From assembly GCA_017893485.1 (NCBI GenBank), contig CM030367.1, forward strand, positions 84,016,853 to 84,080,852: a stretch of 64,000 nt of DNA. Reading direction: 5' to 3'. The notes under the pieces are model-generated. The model did no database searches, was not told the DNA's origin, and saw only the letters and a program-made list of their open reading frames with translations. Positions 1-11,302 of the stretch are shown here, piece by piece; the first letter of the stretch is position 1; each line of letters opens with the position of its first letter. The stretch comes from Hemerocallis citrina. Taxonomy: Eukaryota; Streptophyta; Magnoliopsida; Asparagales; Asphodelaceae. A program made the translations under genes and the position numbers.

Positions 1-1
1 T

Positions 2-343
2 GTTTTCCTAAAGGTATCGCCTTGGCGATTTGTCATTCGGTTTGGTGGTGGGAGCAAGCTCAGTCCTAGGTTTATTGGACTGTTTGATATTGTGGAGCGA
101 GTAGGCAAGGTGGCCTATCGTCTTGCATTGCCACCGACTTTATCAGGAGTGCATGATGTTTTCCATATCTCACAACTCAGGAGATATATCCGCGATGAGA
201 GACACATGATCGACTATTCTGAACTGATCGTGTGGCCGGATTTGACTTGTGAGATTCTTCCAGTTGCTATTGTGTATCATCAGAAGAAAGTACTTAAGAA
301 CAAGGTCATCAAGCTGGTTCGTGTTTCTTGGAATTCTCATTAG
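2..343 (+). pseudogene. Ty3/gypsy pol C-terminal fragment (integrase tail)
   Basis: An open frame runs from base 2 to a TAG at 341-343. It encodes the end of a Ty3/gypsy polyprotein, with the family motifs KLSPRFIG, VAYRLALPP and HDVFHISQLRRY that follow the integrase catalytic core. The 5' part lies outside the window. It differs clearly from the equivalent tail of the next element (5698-6015), so it comes from another Ty3 lineage or subfamily. The frame stops exactly where the sequence changes into the 3' part of an LTR (from about 341), with no PPT and no LTR start between them. The stop codon is therefore probably supplied by the junction. I infer a deletion or recombination join between two elements; nothing suggests a functional product. 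Confidence 0.8.
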
Positions 344-771
344 GCATTAAGGCATCGTATACACTTACATGTTTAGAATAATCACTTTTGACACTTTATT
401 GTTCATTCAAAATTGTGATTTGATAAAGTTTTGAGATCGTTATATGTACGGCATAAAGATGATGGCCGAGCATAACATTTTCGTCAGTTGTAAGTGACTG
501 ACATGCCCACAGTTTAATATGCAGGTAATGGACTTTTTCATGAAGAAGTAAAGATGTTATGATTCAATTGATAATTTACATTGACAAAGTTGTATAAGTT
601 GTATTTTATTTTCAATGTTGTAATTCTTTTATCCTTCAGCTGTGTAAACAAAATGTAAAGAACTCTGATGTATGTTGAAAAGTTTTAATTTCCTTGTAAA
701 CTTGTACGAAGTGAAGTGTAAGATCCTGTGAAATCTCGAATTCGGTCTTATTTGAAATTCGGGGCGTTACA
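344..771 (+). repeat. Truncated 5' LTR (family A), 3' part only
   Basis: This stretch is co-linear with 45990-46431. Both carry the block starting CATTAGGCATTA, the shared CTGACNTGCCCACAG segment and the terminus GGGGCGTTACA. It ends at 771, two bases before a primer-binding site, which fixes it as the 3' end of a 5' LTR. Roughly the first 3 kb of the LTR are missing; the left edge is the junction with the unrelated pol tail at about 341. Confidence 0.8.
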
Positions 772-773
772 GA

Positions 774-790
774 TGGTATCAGAGCAGGCT
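774..790 (+). other. Primer-binding site (initiator tRNA-Met type)
   Basis: TGGTATCAGAGCAGGCT follows the LTR end by two bases. TGGTATCAGAGC is the standard plant PBS complementary to the 3' end of initiator tRNA-Met, where reverse transcription of the element would start. Confidence 0.9.
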
Positions 791-922
791 TCATAAGTAG
801 TACAAATTTATAAGGAACGACACCCTAGAGTGAACATTAAAGTGTGAGTTTCAACTTATAGAGATTTAAACTTATATTTGTGTTGCTCTATCAGATGACA
901 TTTTTCTCCTTTTCCCTATAAG

Positions 923-2638
923 ATGGCTAATCTACATGATCCCCAGAATGAGGCGCATTGGTTTGTCTCCTTCGAGGATGAAGAGGAAGAACCAATAGAA
1001 GATGAAGAGGACACAGAAGAAGAGGAAGAAGAGGAACCAGTGGAGATAGAAGATGAATTTTCCGAGTCCAGAGAGATTACTCCACCTCCACCTGATCTCC
1101 CCGAAGAATCCCCAGACAAAGAACTTTTTCCAAATGACCCAAATGATATTGTTGCTTCTCTTTGACGAGAATTGGATACTAAAAAGTGGAGAGTTAACCA
1201 CTTAGAGGTGCAACGGGCTGAAGACAAGGAGCACATCCAGGAGCTGAGCTTTCAAGTGTGCGAGCTCGAGAAGGTCCAGCACGTGAATGATCGACACTTT
1301 GCCAAGTTAGACCACCTCACTCGCTGGGACAAGTAGGAATGACAACAGAGCTTTGAAGATATAAGGCAGGAAATTCAGTAACTACGGGAAGAGCTCAGAG
1401 AAGCCAAAAGAAACCGTAGAATCTAGGATGTTTTCTGTAATGGATGTAATGGAACAAAGTTCTTCTTTCTGAATGTAAAAAGTTTTATTTTGGAATGAAT
1501 AAATTTTGTTGAAGCGATGTTATTTATGTTATCTGTGATGATTAATGATGAATTTTATGACTCAGAAATGGCACAAAGGATCATGAATAGCGAAGAGCAT
1601 AATGGTGAAAACGGGCTAGATCTGCAGACCGAACTAGCTCGGGTATATCAGATCCTAAATGCTGTCTCTGCAAACATCGCTGGAAACAGGAGACCAGGGC
1701 CATCAGTGCACGTTCCCGAGGCAATCAGGTTGGTTGAATCGTTCAAAAGAATGAATCCACCGGTGTTTGAAGGACAGGCCAATCCAGATGCAGTTGATGA
1801 CTGGATCAGATAGATCAAGACAGTTTTTGATGTACTAGAAACCCTAGAGGCCAGCAAGGTGAAATTAGCCACCATCCAACTAGAAAAGGATGCAAGTGTT
1901 TGGTGGTAATCGCTAAAAAGGACTTTGGGCAATGTAGAACTTACTTGGGAGGAGTTCCTTGATGAATTCAGGAGTCACTACTTTTTATTGGACGTCCAAG
2001 AAAAGAAGGCAATGGAATTTCTGAGCTTGCAGCAGGGTGACATGTCTGTGCGGAAATATGAGACCAAGTTCAACAAGCTCTCAAGGTATGCGCCTGAAAT
2101 GGTACAGGATGAAGCCAAGAATGCGTGCAAATTTGAGCAAGGGTTGATGCCAAGTTTGAGGTCCCAGATGATACCCCTAGGTATCCGCAGATTTGAGAAG
2201 TTGGTCAGAAGAGCTGCCGCTACTGAGTTAGACATGAATCAGTTCCAGGTAGTACAGGTCAAGTGGAACAATTGGAGCATGGGCAAGAGGCCTGCAACCC
2301 CGAGCAACTTTAGAGGTCAGCCCCCAGCACAGTGCTTCAAACCAACTGGAGCCAATGTTGTTGCGGTATCCGGTAGGGTACCCATGTGCTTCAAATGTGG
2401 CGAATCAGGCCATTTAGCCCCAGGGTGTACCAAGCCGTAGCCGATCAGGAATTGTTTTCTATGTGGCAAGGAGGGCCACATCAAGTCATTTTGCCCTCAG
2501 TTTCAGTGGGGAGGACCGAGTCAGCAGCAGTCCAACCCAGGGCAAAAGCAGTTCCGACAAGGGCGAGTGTTCGCTTTGATGGAGGCAGATGCTGATGATG
2601 TGGACAACATCGTCACGGGTATGGGAGATGAAGCTTAG
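923..2638 (+). pseudogene. Ty3 gag, broken (two CCHC zinc knuckles)
   Basis: The gag of the chromovirus survives in pieces. 923-1165 is a very acidic N-terminal segment rich in Glu and Asp. 1517-1813 and 1925-2440 form the retrotransposon gag core, with motifs such as RYAPEMV and KFEQGL. A first zinc knuckle CFKCGESGHLAPGC lies just before an in-frame TAG at 2438-2440. Reading on in the same frame gives a second knuckle CFLCGKEGHIKSFC and a Gln-rich tail ending at about 2638. Stops at 1165, 1335, 1813 and 2440 and at least one frame change interrupt it. The knuckles would bind the element's RNA in the virus-like particle. No intact product is possible. Confidence 0.8.
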
Positions 2639-2703
2639 TTGTCTTGTTTCTTTTTTCACTTATGTAATAAAATGTTATGTAATGAGAGTATTCTTATGTA
2701 ACA

Positions 2704-4619
2704 GGAGACATTCAAATAAATGGAATAAAAGCATCAGTGTTATTTGATACGGGATCATCACACACTTTTGTGTCACCCTCATTTGCAAAATGGTTGGGAG
2801 TTGAATCTAAAATTTTTCCTAGCAAAGTTCTATCTGTGGCTACTTCGTCAGGAGAAAACCTAACTGCCGATCAATATTATGAAGGGTGTGATCTTGAAAT
2901 CGGAAGCAGGCTCTTTGGCATCGATCTTACTGAATTGGCAGTTTTGGGAGTCGACATCATTATTGGCATAGACTGGATGTCAGTTTACAGTGGCACTATT
3001 GAATGCAAGAGCAAAGAAGTTGTGGTGAAGGTACCAGGAGGACCAGCAGTTACATTTCAAGGTAAGAGGAAATGTAAGCAGTTGGTAGCAGCTTTATCAG
3101 AGAAGAAGGTTCCAGAAGAAGTAAAGCAGTACCCAGTGGTTCGAGATTTTCCAACAGTATTTCTTGATGATCTACCAAGTCTTTTCCCTCATCGAGATGT
3201 AGAGTTCAGCATCACTGTTCAACCAGGGAGTGCACATATTTCCAAGGCACCATACAGAATGGCACTGGTTTAACAAAATGAGATCATGAAGCAGTTCGAA
3301 GAGTTGTTGAGCAAAGAATTCATCAGGCTAAGTGCATCACCTTGGGGAGCCCTAGTTCTTTTGGTGAAGAAAAAGGATGAATCAATGAGGATGTGTATCG
3401 ACTATAGAGATTTGAATAAGGTTATACTACAGAACAAGTATCATATTCCTCGAATCGATGATCTGTTCGACCGTCTACAAGGAGCAGCTGTTTTCTCCAA
3501 GATAGACTTACAGTCAGGATATCACCAAGTCCGAGTGAAAGAAGAAGATGTGCACAAGACGGCTTTCCGAACTAGGCATGGTCACTATGAGTTTCTGTCA
3601 TGCCATTTGGAGTCACCAATGCACCGGCTATTTTCATGGACATGATGAACAAAGTTCTGCGGCCATTCATCGATTCTTTTGTCATTGTATTCATCGACGA
3701 CATATTGGTCTATTCCAAGTCAGAGGAAGAGCATGCTAAGCACTTAGCAGAAGTTCTAAAGAAGCTACAGAAGCACAAGCTGTATGCGAAGCTATCCAAA
3801 TGTGACTTCTGGAAAACCGAAGTCGCCTTCCTGGGTCACATTCTTTCTAAGGAGGGAGTGGCTAATGACCCGCAGAAGATCGAAGCAGTAAAAGATTGGC
3901 CAAGGTCAACCACAGTGAAAAAGATTAGGAGTTTTCTGGGTTTAACTGGATATTATAGAAGATTCATTCAGGGTTATGCCCAGATAGCTGTGCCACTCAT
4001 AGGTCTTACAAGGAAGAACGTGAGTTTCAATTGGTCGGAGCGGTGTGAAGCAAGCTTTCAAGAGTTGAAGGAAAGATTGACTACCGCTCCCATTTTGGCT
4101 TTGCCACGAGCAGGAGTCGAGTATGATGTCTACAACATTGCTTCCCCTCGCAGTTTGGGTTGTGTGCTTATGCAAGAGGGGAAAGTAATAGTTTATGGGT
4201 CTAGACAGCTGAGACTACATGAAAAGAATTATCCAACCCATGATCTGGAGCTGGCAGCAATCATTTTTTCATTGAAACAATGTAGGTATTACGTGTACGG
4301 GGAGAAAGTCAACATGTACACGGATCACAAGAGTCTGAAGTATATCTATCAACAAAGAGACTTGAATCTGAGGCAAAGGAGATGGTTAGAAGTGTTAGAA
4401 GACATTAGACCTGAGATCAAGTACCACCCGGGCAAGGCCAATGTTGTGGCAGATGCACTCAGCAGGAAAGACAGTTTGTCCAGACTAATCTCAACTCAGG
4501 GAAAATTGGCAGAAGAGCTTGATCGAGCAGGGATTGAAGTGGTTTTGCAAGGTTTGGGAGCTTCCTTAGCTCAATTAAGGATTCAACCCACTTTGAAAGA
4601 CAAGATCGTCAACAGATAG
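2704..4619 (+). pseudogene. Ty3 pol: aspartic protease, reverse transcriptase, RNase H (broken)
   Basis: The protease motif is LFDTGSSHTF at about 2745. RT follows from about 3290, with [18 protein letters not shown] and the catalytic box FIDDILVYS (about 3690-3716). RNase H starts near 4110 and includes [10 protein letters not shown] and VVADALSRK. Breaks: an in-frame TAA at 3271-3273 between protease and RT, and a one-base frameshift near 3600 just before MPFGVTNAP. In RNase H the first catalytic aspartate is replaced: the usual DAS box reads YNIAS, so this domain would be dead even if the frame were open. RT and RNase H would copy element RNA into cDNA and degrade the template. Confidence 0.88.
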
Positions 4620-4659
4620 AAGACAGATCCAGAGATCTAGAAGATGATAGAGCAGGTTG

Positions 4660-6015
4660 GTATTGGCAAGGTGGCAGTATTCAAGGGAAAGATGCAGTGT
4701 TATGGTAGGGAGAGCGGCTATGTGTGCCAGATCTAGCGGAACTGAAGGAGAGTATTCTTCAGGAAGCGCATGCTACCTTGTTATCCGCACATCTAGGGAG
4801 TACCAAAATGTACAAGGACATAAAGCTACACTTCTGGTGGCCAGGGATGAAGCGTGATGTAGCCGAGTTTGTTGCCAAGTGTGTAGTTTGTCAGCAAGTC
4901 AAAGCAGAGAATCAGAAGTCCGGAGGTTTGTTGCAGCCTTAACCCATCCCAAAGTGGAAATGGGATTGTATCAGCATGGACTTCATCATAGGTTTACCCA
5001 AGAGTTCCAAAGGCAATGATACAATTTGGGTGATAGTGGACTGACTCACCAAATCGGCCCACTTTTTGGCGATGAAGCTTACTTGGTCAATGGAAAAGCT
5101 GGCAGAGATGTATGTTGGCGACATTGTAAAGCTTCATGGAGTCTCGCTATCAATAGTATCCGACCGAGATGTGCATTTCACCTCGTATTTTTAGAGAAGT
5201 ATTCAAGCAGCTTTAGGGACGAAGATTGATTTCAGTATGGCCTTTCATCCTCAAACTGATGGGCAGACTGAGAGAGTCAACAGGGTACTGGAAGATATGT
5301 TGAGATGCTGTTTGTTGGACTTCGGTGGTAACTTGGAGAGGCATCTAGCTCTTGTGGAATTTTCCTACAACAACAGTTTCCACACAAGCATTGGGATGAC
5401 GCCGTATGAAGCACTTTATGGAAGGAAGTGTAGAACACTGGTTTGTTTGTATGAAGTGGGGGAACGGCAGCTGTATGGGCCAGAGATTGTGCAGCAGACC
5501 TCAGAAAAGATCGAGCTGATCAGAAAGATGTTAGTTGACGCACAAAGTAGGCAAAAGAGTTACGCCGACAACCAGTGGAGAGACCTGGAGTTTGATGAAG
5601 GAGACTTTGTTTTTGTGAAGGTGTCTCCAACCAAGGGGGTGATTCATTTCGGCAGGGAGAAAAATTAGCCCCGAGATACATTGGACCTTATAAGATATTG
5701 AAAAGAATTAAGAAGACAGCCTATCAGTTAGAATTACTAAAAGAGTTGGCACAAGTGCACAATGTCTTTCATGTGTCCATGCTACGAGGTTATGTCCCTG
5801 ATCTGAGTCATCATTTACTAGAAGTGCCAGAAGGTTTGCAGTTACATCTGGGTTATGCCGAGCATCCAATTGAGATCGTGGATCGTCGAGAAAATGTCTT
5901 GAGAAACAAGACAATACCTATGGTCAAGGTTATTTGGAGGAACCAATTTGTTGAGGAGGCCACTTGGGAATCAGAGGAAAAGATGATGAAGGATCACTCT
6001 GAACTCTTCAATTGA
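4660..6015 (+). pseudogene. Ty3 integrase with chromodomain-like tail (broken)
   Basis: The zinc-binding part lies at 4724-4942 (HAT...H, then CVVCQQVK), followed by the core segments [22 protein letters not shown] and FHPQTDGQTERVNR, which hold the D,D,E residues. The C-terminal part (5237-5668, then 5698-6015) ends with IVDRRENVLRNKTI and EEATWESEE, the pattern of a chromodomain-like module in Tekay-type elements that steers integration to chromatin. In-frame stops occur near 4940, 5041, 5190 and 5210, with a frameshift near 5655. The 3' end at 6015 is the natural end of pol, about 90 bp before the PPT. Confidence 0.85.
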
Positions 6016-6093
6016 AAATTTTGTAAACTTTTTCTTTCTTTTTCTTTGTATTTCTCCTCACTCTTAAGAGAAGTTCCGAGGACAGAACTATTC

Positions 6094-6107
6094 TAAGGAG
6101 AGAGTGT
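6094..6107 (+). other. Polypurine tract of the Ty3 element
   Basis: CTAAGGAGAGAGTGT directly precedes the LTR start TGTAACACCCC at 6108. A purine-rich tract at this place primes plus-strand DNA synthesis. Confidence 0.7.
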
Positions 6108-6840
6108 TGTAACACCCCATATTTTTATTTTAATTAAAAATGCATTTTTTTCAATTTTGCACGTATGATGCACGTGCTAATTTATCCATCTCTTTTTCTT
6201 ACTCTCATTTACTAATTTTAGCATGCATAATTTTATTTAGCCTTTTTATTTAACCCATGGACCTAGAGTTAAAATCCTAGCCCATTAGATTAACTAAAAG
6301 GAGAGCCCACTAGAATAATTAAGTTAGTTAATTAAAAAGAATGCCATAAATCAAGCCCACCAATTAAAACCTAATTTAAGTTGAGTTTGGACTAACACAT
6401 GACAAGTTAGAATTTTTAGTACACAATTTAGAACTATGAGAATTGTATTTATTTTGTATATGTATGTATGCATGTGCACACATAGGGTTGGCCGGTTTTG
6501 AAGCTAAGGGGTGGTCGGTTTTGGATGTGGAAGGAGAGAGGTTGGGAGTTAGGGCTTTGGAGAGGTGGTGAGATGAAGAGTTTGGAGTTTAGAAGTTAAG
6601 AAAATAAAGAGTTGAGTGGACAATTAAGAGAGAGTTATTAAGTAGAAAATTTTGCTTTTTAGACCCTCACCTCATCCAATAAATACAACCTCATTCCTCC
6701 TTCTCTTTTGACACCAAAAACAAATCAAAATAAGAGAAAGAAAAAGAAAGAGAGTAAAGTGTTCTTGCTTGGAGGAGTTCTTACTTTCTTTATTTATTTT
6801 TTTAGATTAATTTAATTTAGTCGCTTTCTTTACTAATTTC
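6108..6840 (+). repeat. 3' LTR start of the Ty3 element (family A), truncated
   Basis: It begins TGTAACACCCC at 6108 and is co-linear with about 42.9-43.6 kb: shared TAGCATGCATAA, GAGCCCACTAGA, the GGCCGG segment, then ACACCAAAAAC and a GA-rich leader with CTTGGAGGA. A TATA-like ATAAATAC lies near 6679. Similarity stops at about 6790-6840. The next ~140 bp (CCTTGTGGGTTCGACACT and so on) belong to neither LTR A nor LTR B. Confidence 0.75.
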
Positions 6841-6984
6841 GATTTTCCAAATAGTGATTCATCTAGTAAATTCGGTACTCAATAAAATAATTAGTCCTTG
6901 TGGGTTCGACACTCTTTTCACTAAAACTGTACTACTTATTGCGATTTTATACACTTGCAAATATTCACATCAATTCTGCATGGT

Positions 6985-8939
6985 AATTTATTTTTATACT
7001 AATATTAAAGATAATATTTTGATCCAATATTTTGCTGAGTTCAACTAGACTTGATTGGGATTAAACTCTAATTTTTGTGGATTTAATTGATGGCTTTTAG
7101 AAAATATTCTACACTGGCAAACAATTCCTATACTAGCAAAATTTTCATACTGTTCAGTAAAGAACCTTAAATTCTACCTGATTTTATTTATTGTTTATAA
7201 AAACTTTGTGTGCATGAATTGTAGCCTACTATATCTATTTTATCACCCATTTGACGGATCTGGACATCGATTAATATTTTGTAAGATATTGCTGTTTTAG
7301 TACTGCTGTGTTTATAATTTCAGATTTACAAAATTTCTACATCTTGTTACTTTCTGATTTAACTGGACTATTCTATTTATGTTGGAAAATTATAAAACTT
7401 TATTTTTTGATACTCAACATACTAGGGAATACCCTAGATTTTTCTTAGATTTAATCAGTATGTTTTTATACTGTTTTCCTATTTATTAATACGAACTTTT
7501 GATTTCGGGCTGTACATGTTTTCTGGATACAATTCTGTTTTGAGTCATGTTTTTGTGAATTACCATATGACTTATATATATTTTCTAGATTCTACCCAGA
7601 GTCCATTTCCCAGATTTTTTGACTGATCCAGGTTTGCATATTTGTGGAAACGGGAATCCCAGATTTGGTGCAGTACTGTCTTACTGTCCTGAACTTGAAT
7701 TTTCGTTGTCCTACCCTTTTATGAGTTATCTTTCATCTGTGCGTGTTTATCTTTCAATATGAACATGTTACTTGTTTATGCCATGTTATCCTTGCCCTAT
7801 TTGGTGAAACATACGTGTCTATCTGATAATAATAACAAATAACCAAGTCGGAGTTAAGGGAAAGATCTAGTAGTGGATAATATAGAAATGTGTACTTGGA
7901 AGGAGACCTGTATTTTCCACATGATTATATGTTATCTTTTACGTGTTCATGACTACATGATACACGATTCTGTTATCTGATTACCTGACTGCACACTTTC
8001 CTATAGGAAGGTGTACTCAGAAAAGAGCCCGTAGGTTCTATCTGTCTGTATCTGTTATCTGTTATCTATTATCTGATACCTGAGCACACGGCCCTATACA
8101 GTCCACTACGAAATCCAAATGAAACTGTTTGAATGTAGCAACCATGTGGTATATGGATGAGACGCATGAAGTGCTACCTAGACAGAAATAAATACAAGAC
8201 TTGACTATCCTGACATCTATTATCAATTTACCTGTTACATGCTATCTGACATCTGTTATTTATTTATCTGTTTACATGACACCTGACATCTGTTATCTGT
8301 TTACCTGTTGCATGATACTTGACATCTGTCACATATTACCTATACCTGTTAGCACACCATGTTACTTGATTTTGTTTTCTGATTCATGTTGGATATTTTG
8401 TTTTGCTGTCATATCTACTCCATACTATGTTTGTTCCCGCTATTATTTTATATCTGTTTATTTTCCTATACTTGTGCCTGCACTACAAGCTTCCTGGAAA
8501 CGTGCATTGACGGGCGTTTTATTTTCTTTTCCCTCTTCCTGCAATTTATTAAATTGCAGATCATGGAGATCAACTGTCGATGGAGTATGTGATCTGAGAT
8601 TTCAGATGCTGGAGTTCTTGCTATTATTATTATTTCCTGTTGCTTATTTTGAATAAATGTATCTACTACTTGGATTATTTTGTATTAGGCAATGTGACCC
8701 AGAATTATTAACTCTTTCTGATCTTGTTTATTTGAATTTTATTGAATTTCGTTTCAAGTAAATTCTATTGATATATTGATTGATTTATGCATGCGTGGTT
8801 GATTTGTCCTTAATTATTCTCTGTTATTCCTGTGAAATATTGTAAAGATTCTGACAGCTTATGAATCGTGAAAGCCATTCGCTGGACTTAGTCACGTATA
8901 TGTATTCCGTATTCTCTTTTTGGGAAGTGGGGCGTGACA
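6985..8939 (+). repeat. 5'-truncated LTR of family B
   Basis: From about 6985 the sequence matches the internal part of LTR B1 (37.47 kb onward; shared AATATTTTGATCCAATATTTTG) and runs co-linear to the family terminus GGGGCGTGACA at 8939. It contains the family's degenerate ATCTGTT/ACCTGTT tract (8040-8340) and the palindrome TGCAATTTATTAAATTGCA (8540-8558). The first ~1.6 kb (start, TATA, GC-rich leader, leader hairpin) are missing. No target duplication can be assigned because the left end is a junction. Confidence 0.75.
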
Positions 8940-9204
8940 ACAACTCACTTCTAAATTTTCTTTTTTTATTTGTCAAAAACCCAAATTTTAACTTTCAATG
9001 ACTACAGATGCTCTTAGCCAGCTGAAAAGCTCATATATGATTTTATAAAATGCAAAACAAAAAAATAACTAAAACAAAAAACAAAAAAGAAGCAGAAGCT
9101 CATGTAGGAGATTTTTTTTATATGCCAATTTTCGAAACTATTTGCACTTATAGGACAGTGGTTAAAGTATTTGCGCTCATGGACTCAACATCTAAACTCA
9201 TCGT

Positions 9205-9690
9205 TTCATCATCGCCGTTGGGACACGGCGTGTTTAGTGATAATTTTTAGTTCAAAATTTTCAAAGAAAACTCACCGTTCCCAATGGTGAGAACATTTAT
9301 ATTAGACTCGCTGTTTGGAATAGCGAATTTAGTTCAATAAATATTTATATGGAGTTTTTTTCGAAAATTCACTAAGTTTAACAGAATGTTTCACTCTCTA
9401 TAAGATTTCCTACATCCTCGTCGTTCCTAATAGCAAGTCTAGTATAAATATCATCGCCGTTAGGAACAATGAGTCTTCTTTGAAAATTTTGAACTAAACT
9501 CTCTGTTACAAACAGCGAGTCTAGTATAAATATCCTCGCTGTTGGGAACGACGAGTTTTCATTAAAAAATTAGAATTGAACTCGCCGTTGTGAACTGCGA
9601 GTTTTTCAAAAAAAAAAAAATGCTAAACTCGCCGTGTCCCAACAGCAAACATGAAATAACTAAAGTCGTTGTTGAGAACGACATATTTAA
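9205..9690 (+). repeat. Array of ~10 short imperfect hairpins
   Basis: About ten copies of a ~21-bp inverted motif of the type CTCGCCGTTGGGAACGGCGAG (consensus, degenerate) are spaced 30-100 bp apart and often followed by TCTAGTATAAATAT. Examples: 9213-9230 (perfect 6-bp stem CGCCGT/ACGGCG), 9271-9291, 9307-9330, 9419-9442, 9451-9474, 9499-9524, 9533-9556, 9578-9600, 9627-9650 and 9664-9682. No protein frame crosses the array convincingly. Such dense subterminal hairpins occur near the ends of CACTA or Mutator-like elements, but I see no terminal repeats for one here. Confidence 0.6.
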
Positions 9691-10747
9691 TTGTTAAGTC
9701 CATTAACATAAATACTTTGTGAACTGCCCTCTTTCGGCAATTAGTTTTAAAAATGTGAATATAAAAAAAAATCCATGCTGGACATGTCTTCTGATTTCAG
9801 AGTCATCAGAGCTTATACTAGCTCCTGACCACCTTGAAAATCCGGCCATTTGATTTGTATGAAACGGTATAGGAGTCTTTGAAGTGACTGTTCGATGCTG
9901 GGGGAGACGTGGCATGTGTACAGTTTTTAGGTGATTCAAAGGTCATCTATTCCACTTTTCCCACAATTCATATGCCCAAATGGGTAAAATGAAAATTTTG
10001 GTCTGGAAGGAGTAAGTTATGCCCAAATGCGAACGAATCTTTGCCCATGTAACTTCCGTTCTCGCCAATACGTATTTTCTTAATATGTTTTGTATTTTGA
10101 CTATTTATATTTTAGCCCAAATTAAATATATTATTATTATTGGAGTATTTTAATAAATTCGTTAAACTCTATTTTGTTGTATAATTTTATTATTATTATC
10201 ATTATGATTATTATTGTTATTTCATGATGATTTATTAAAATTCATCTATTGAGTTATGTTATTATTTGACTAGATCTATTATTTTCTTGGTGAATTCTAA
10301 CTCATATTAATTAATTATTTTAAATAATGTTCAAGCCCAATATTATATTCTTTATATTTATATTATTTATTAATATTGGAAGCCCAACCAATATTATTGG
10401 ATTTATTATATTTATTAGAAGCCTGAATTCAAATTCAGACTATTATATTTGTAATATCCCGAGCAGTTATTAATAATATTATTTTACTATTTTATTTTTA
10501 TTTTTTCAGAATGGAAATATTTTTGGTGGATATTACTTAGTTTAATAGTAATCGTTATCTGTATATATACCAGTCTATATATTATATCAATTTGGTACTG
10601 AAATATTCCTAGTCGATAATAAAATTTATCATTATTATTATTTTATTTTATTCTCGAAATTAAATTATTTTCGTACGGATTGTTCGGTTTGACGAACAAA
10701 AATTATCGGCATATATATTAGTATATACATATACGTATTGTATCGAT

Positions 10748-11248
10748 TAGGGATGACATTCGGGCCGGGCCAGCCCGGGACCAGCCCGGCCTAGCTCGCT
10801 CGGTCCTCGACCCCGCCCGGCCCTCCCAAACCCGGGATGAACCGGGGCCAGCCTGCCCAATAGACCCGGTCCAGTCCGGTTCACCATTTTCCCCTAAAAG
10901 CCCAAATCCGGCCCCGCCCGGCCAGGCCTGGGATCGGATTGAACCGGCCCGGTCCGGTCCGGGCTGGCCCGCGGGCCGTTGACCAATTTTGAATTTTCCA
11001 AATTTTAAATTTTTTTTGGATTTGTGTGCTAATACTGCAAAGTATATGTATATATATATGTATATACATATAGATATACTGTAAAATATTTCAAAACTTT
11101 AAAAAAATGAGACTAGACATCAAAATTAACTGATCACTACTGATTACGCAAATTTTCAACCCTCACCCTAGCTATATATAGACAAGTCCACCCCTCACTT
11201 CTCTAATCTCAACAATGTGGGACTAAAAGTTTTCTACTTCAAATGGTC

Positions 11249-11302
<54 letters not shown>

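Larger units (their letters stand above)
344..6840 (+). mobile_element. Degenerate Ty3/gypsy retrotransposon, Tekay-like chromovirus
   Basis: The order is truncated 5' LTR (344-771), PBS (774-790), gag, protease, RT, RNase H, integrase, chromodomain-like tail, polypurine tract and the first ~730 bp of the 3' LTR. This is a complete Ty3 layout in one orientation. The zinc knuckles, DTG protease, FIDD RT motif and integrase zinc finger are recognisable, and the terminal chromodomain-like segment points to the Tekay/Del chromovirus group. Many stops and frameshifts make it non-autonomous. The two LTRs cannot be compared for age: only the 3' end of one and the 5' start of the other survive. The missing LTR parts are seen in the related LTR at about 42.8-46.4 kb. 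Confidence 0.85.

Noticed and set aside
1..771. Reading 1-771 as the true end of one Ty3 element with its 3' LTR
   Set aside because: No PPT or TG start follows pol, the LTR part begins about 3 kb inside the LTR, and a PBS follows it, so it is a 5' LTR joined to foreign pol.
8201..8656. 151-codon plus-strand frame
   Set aside because: It lies in the simple-repeat tract and 3' part of LTR B; hydrophobic low-complexity translation, not kept in sister LTRs.
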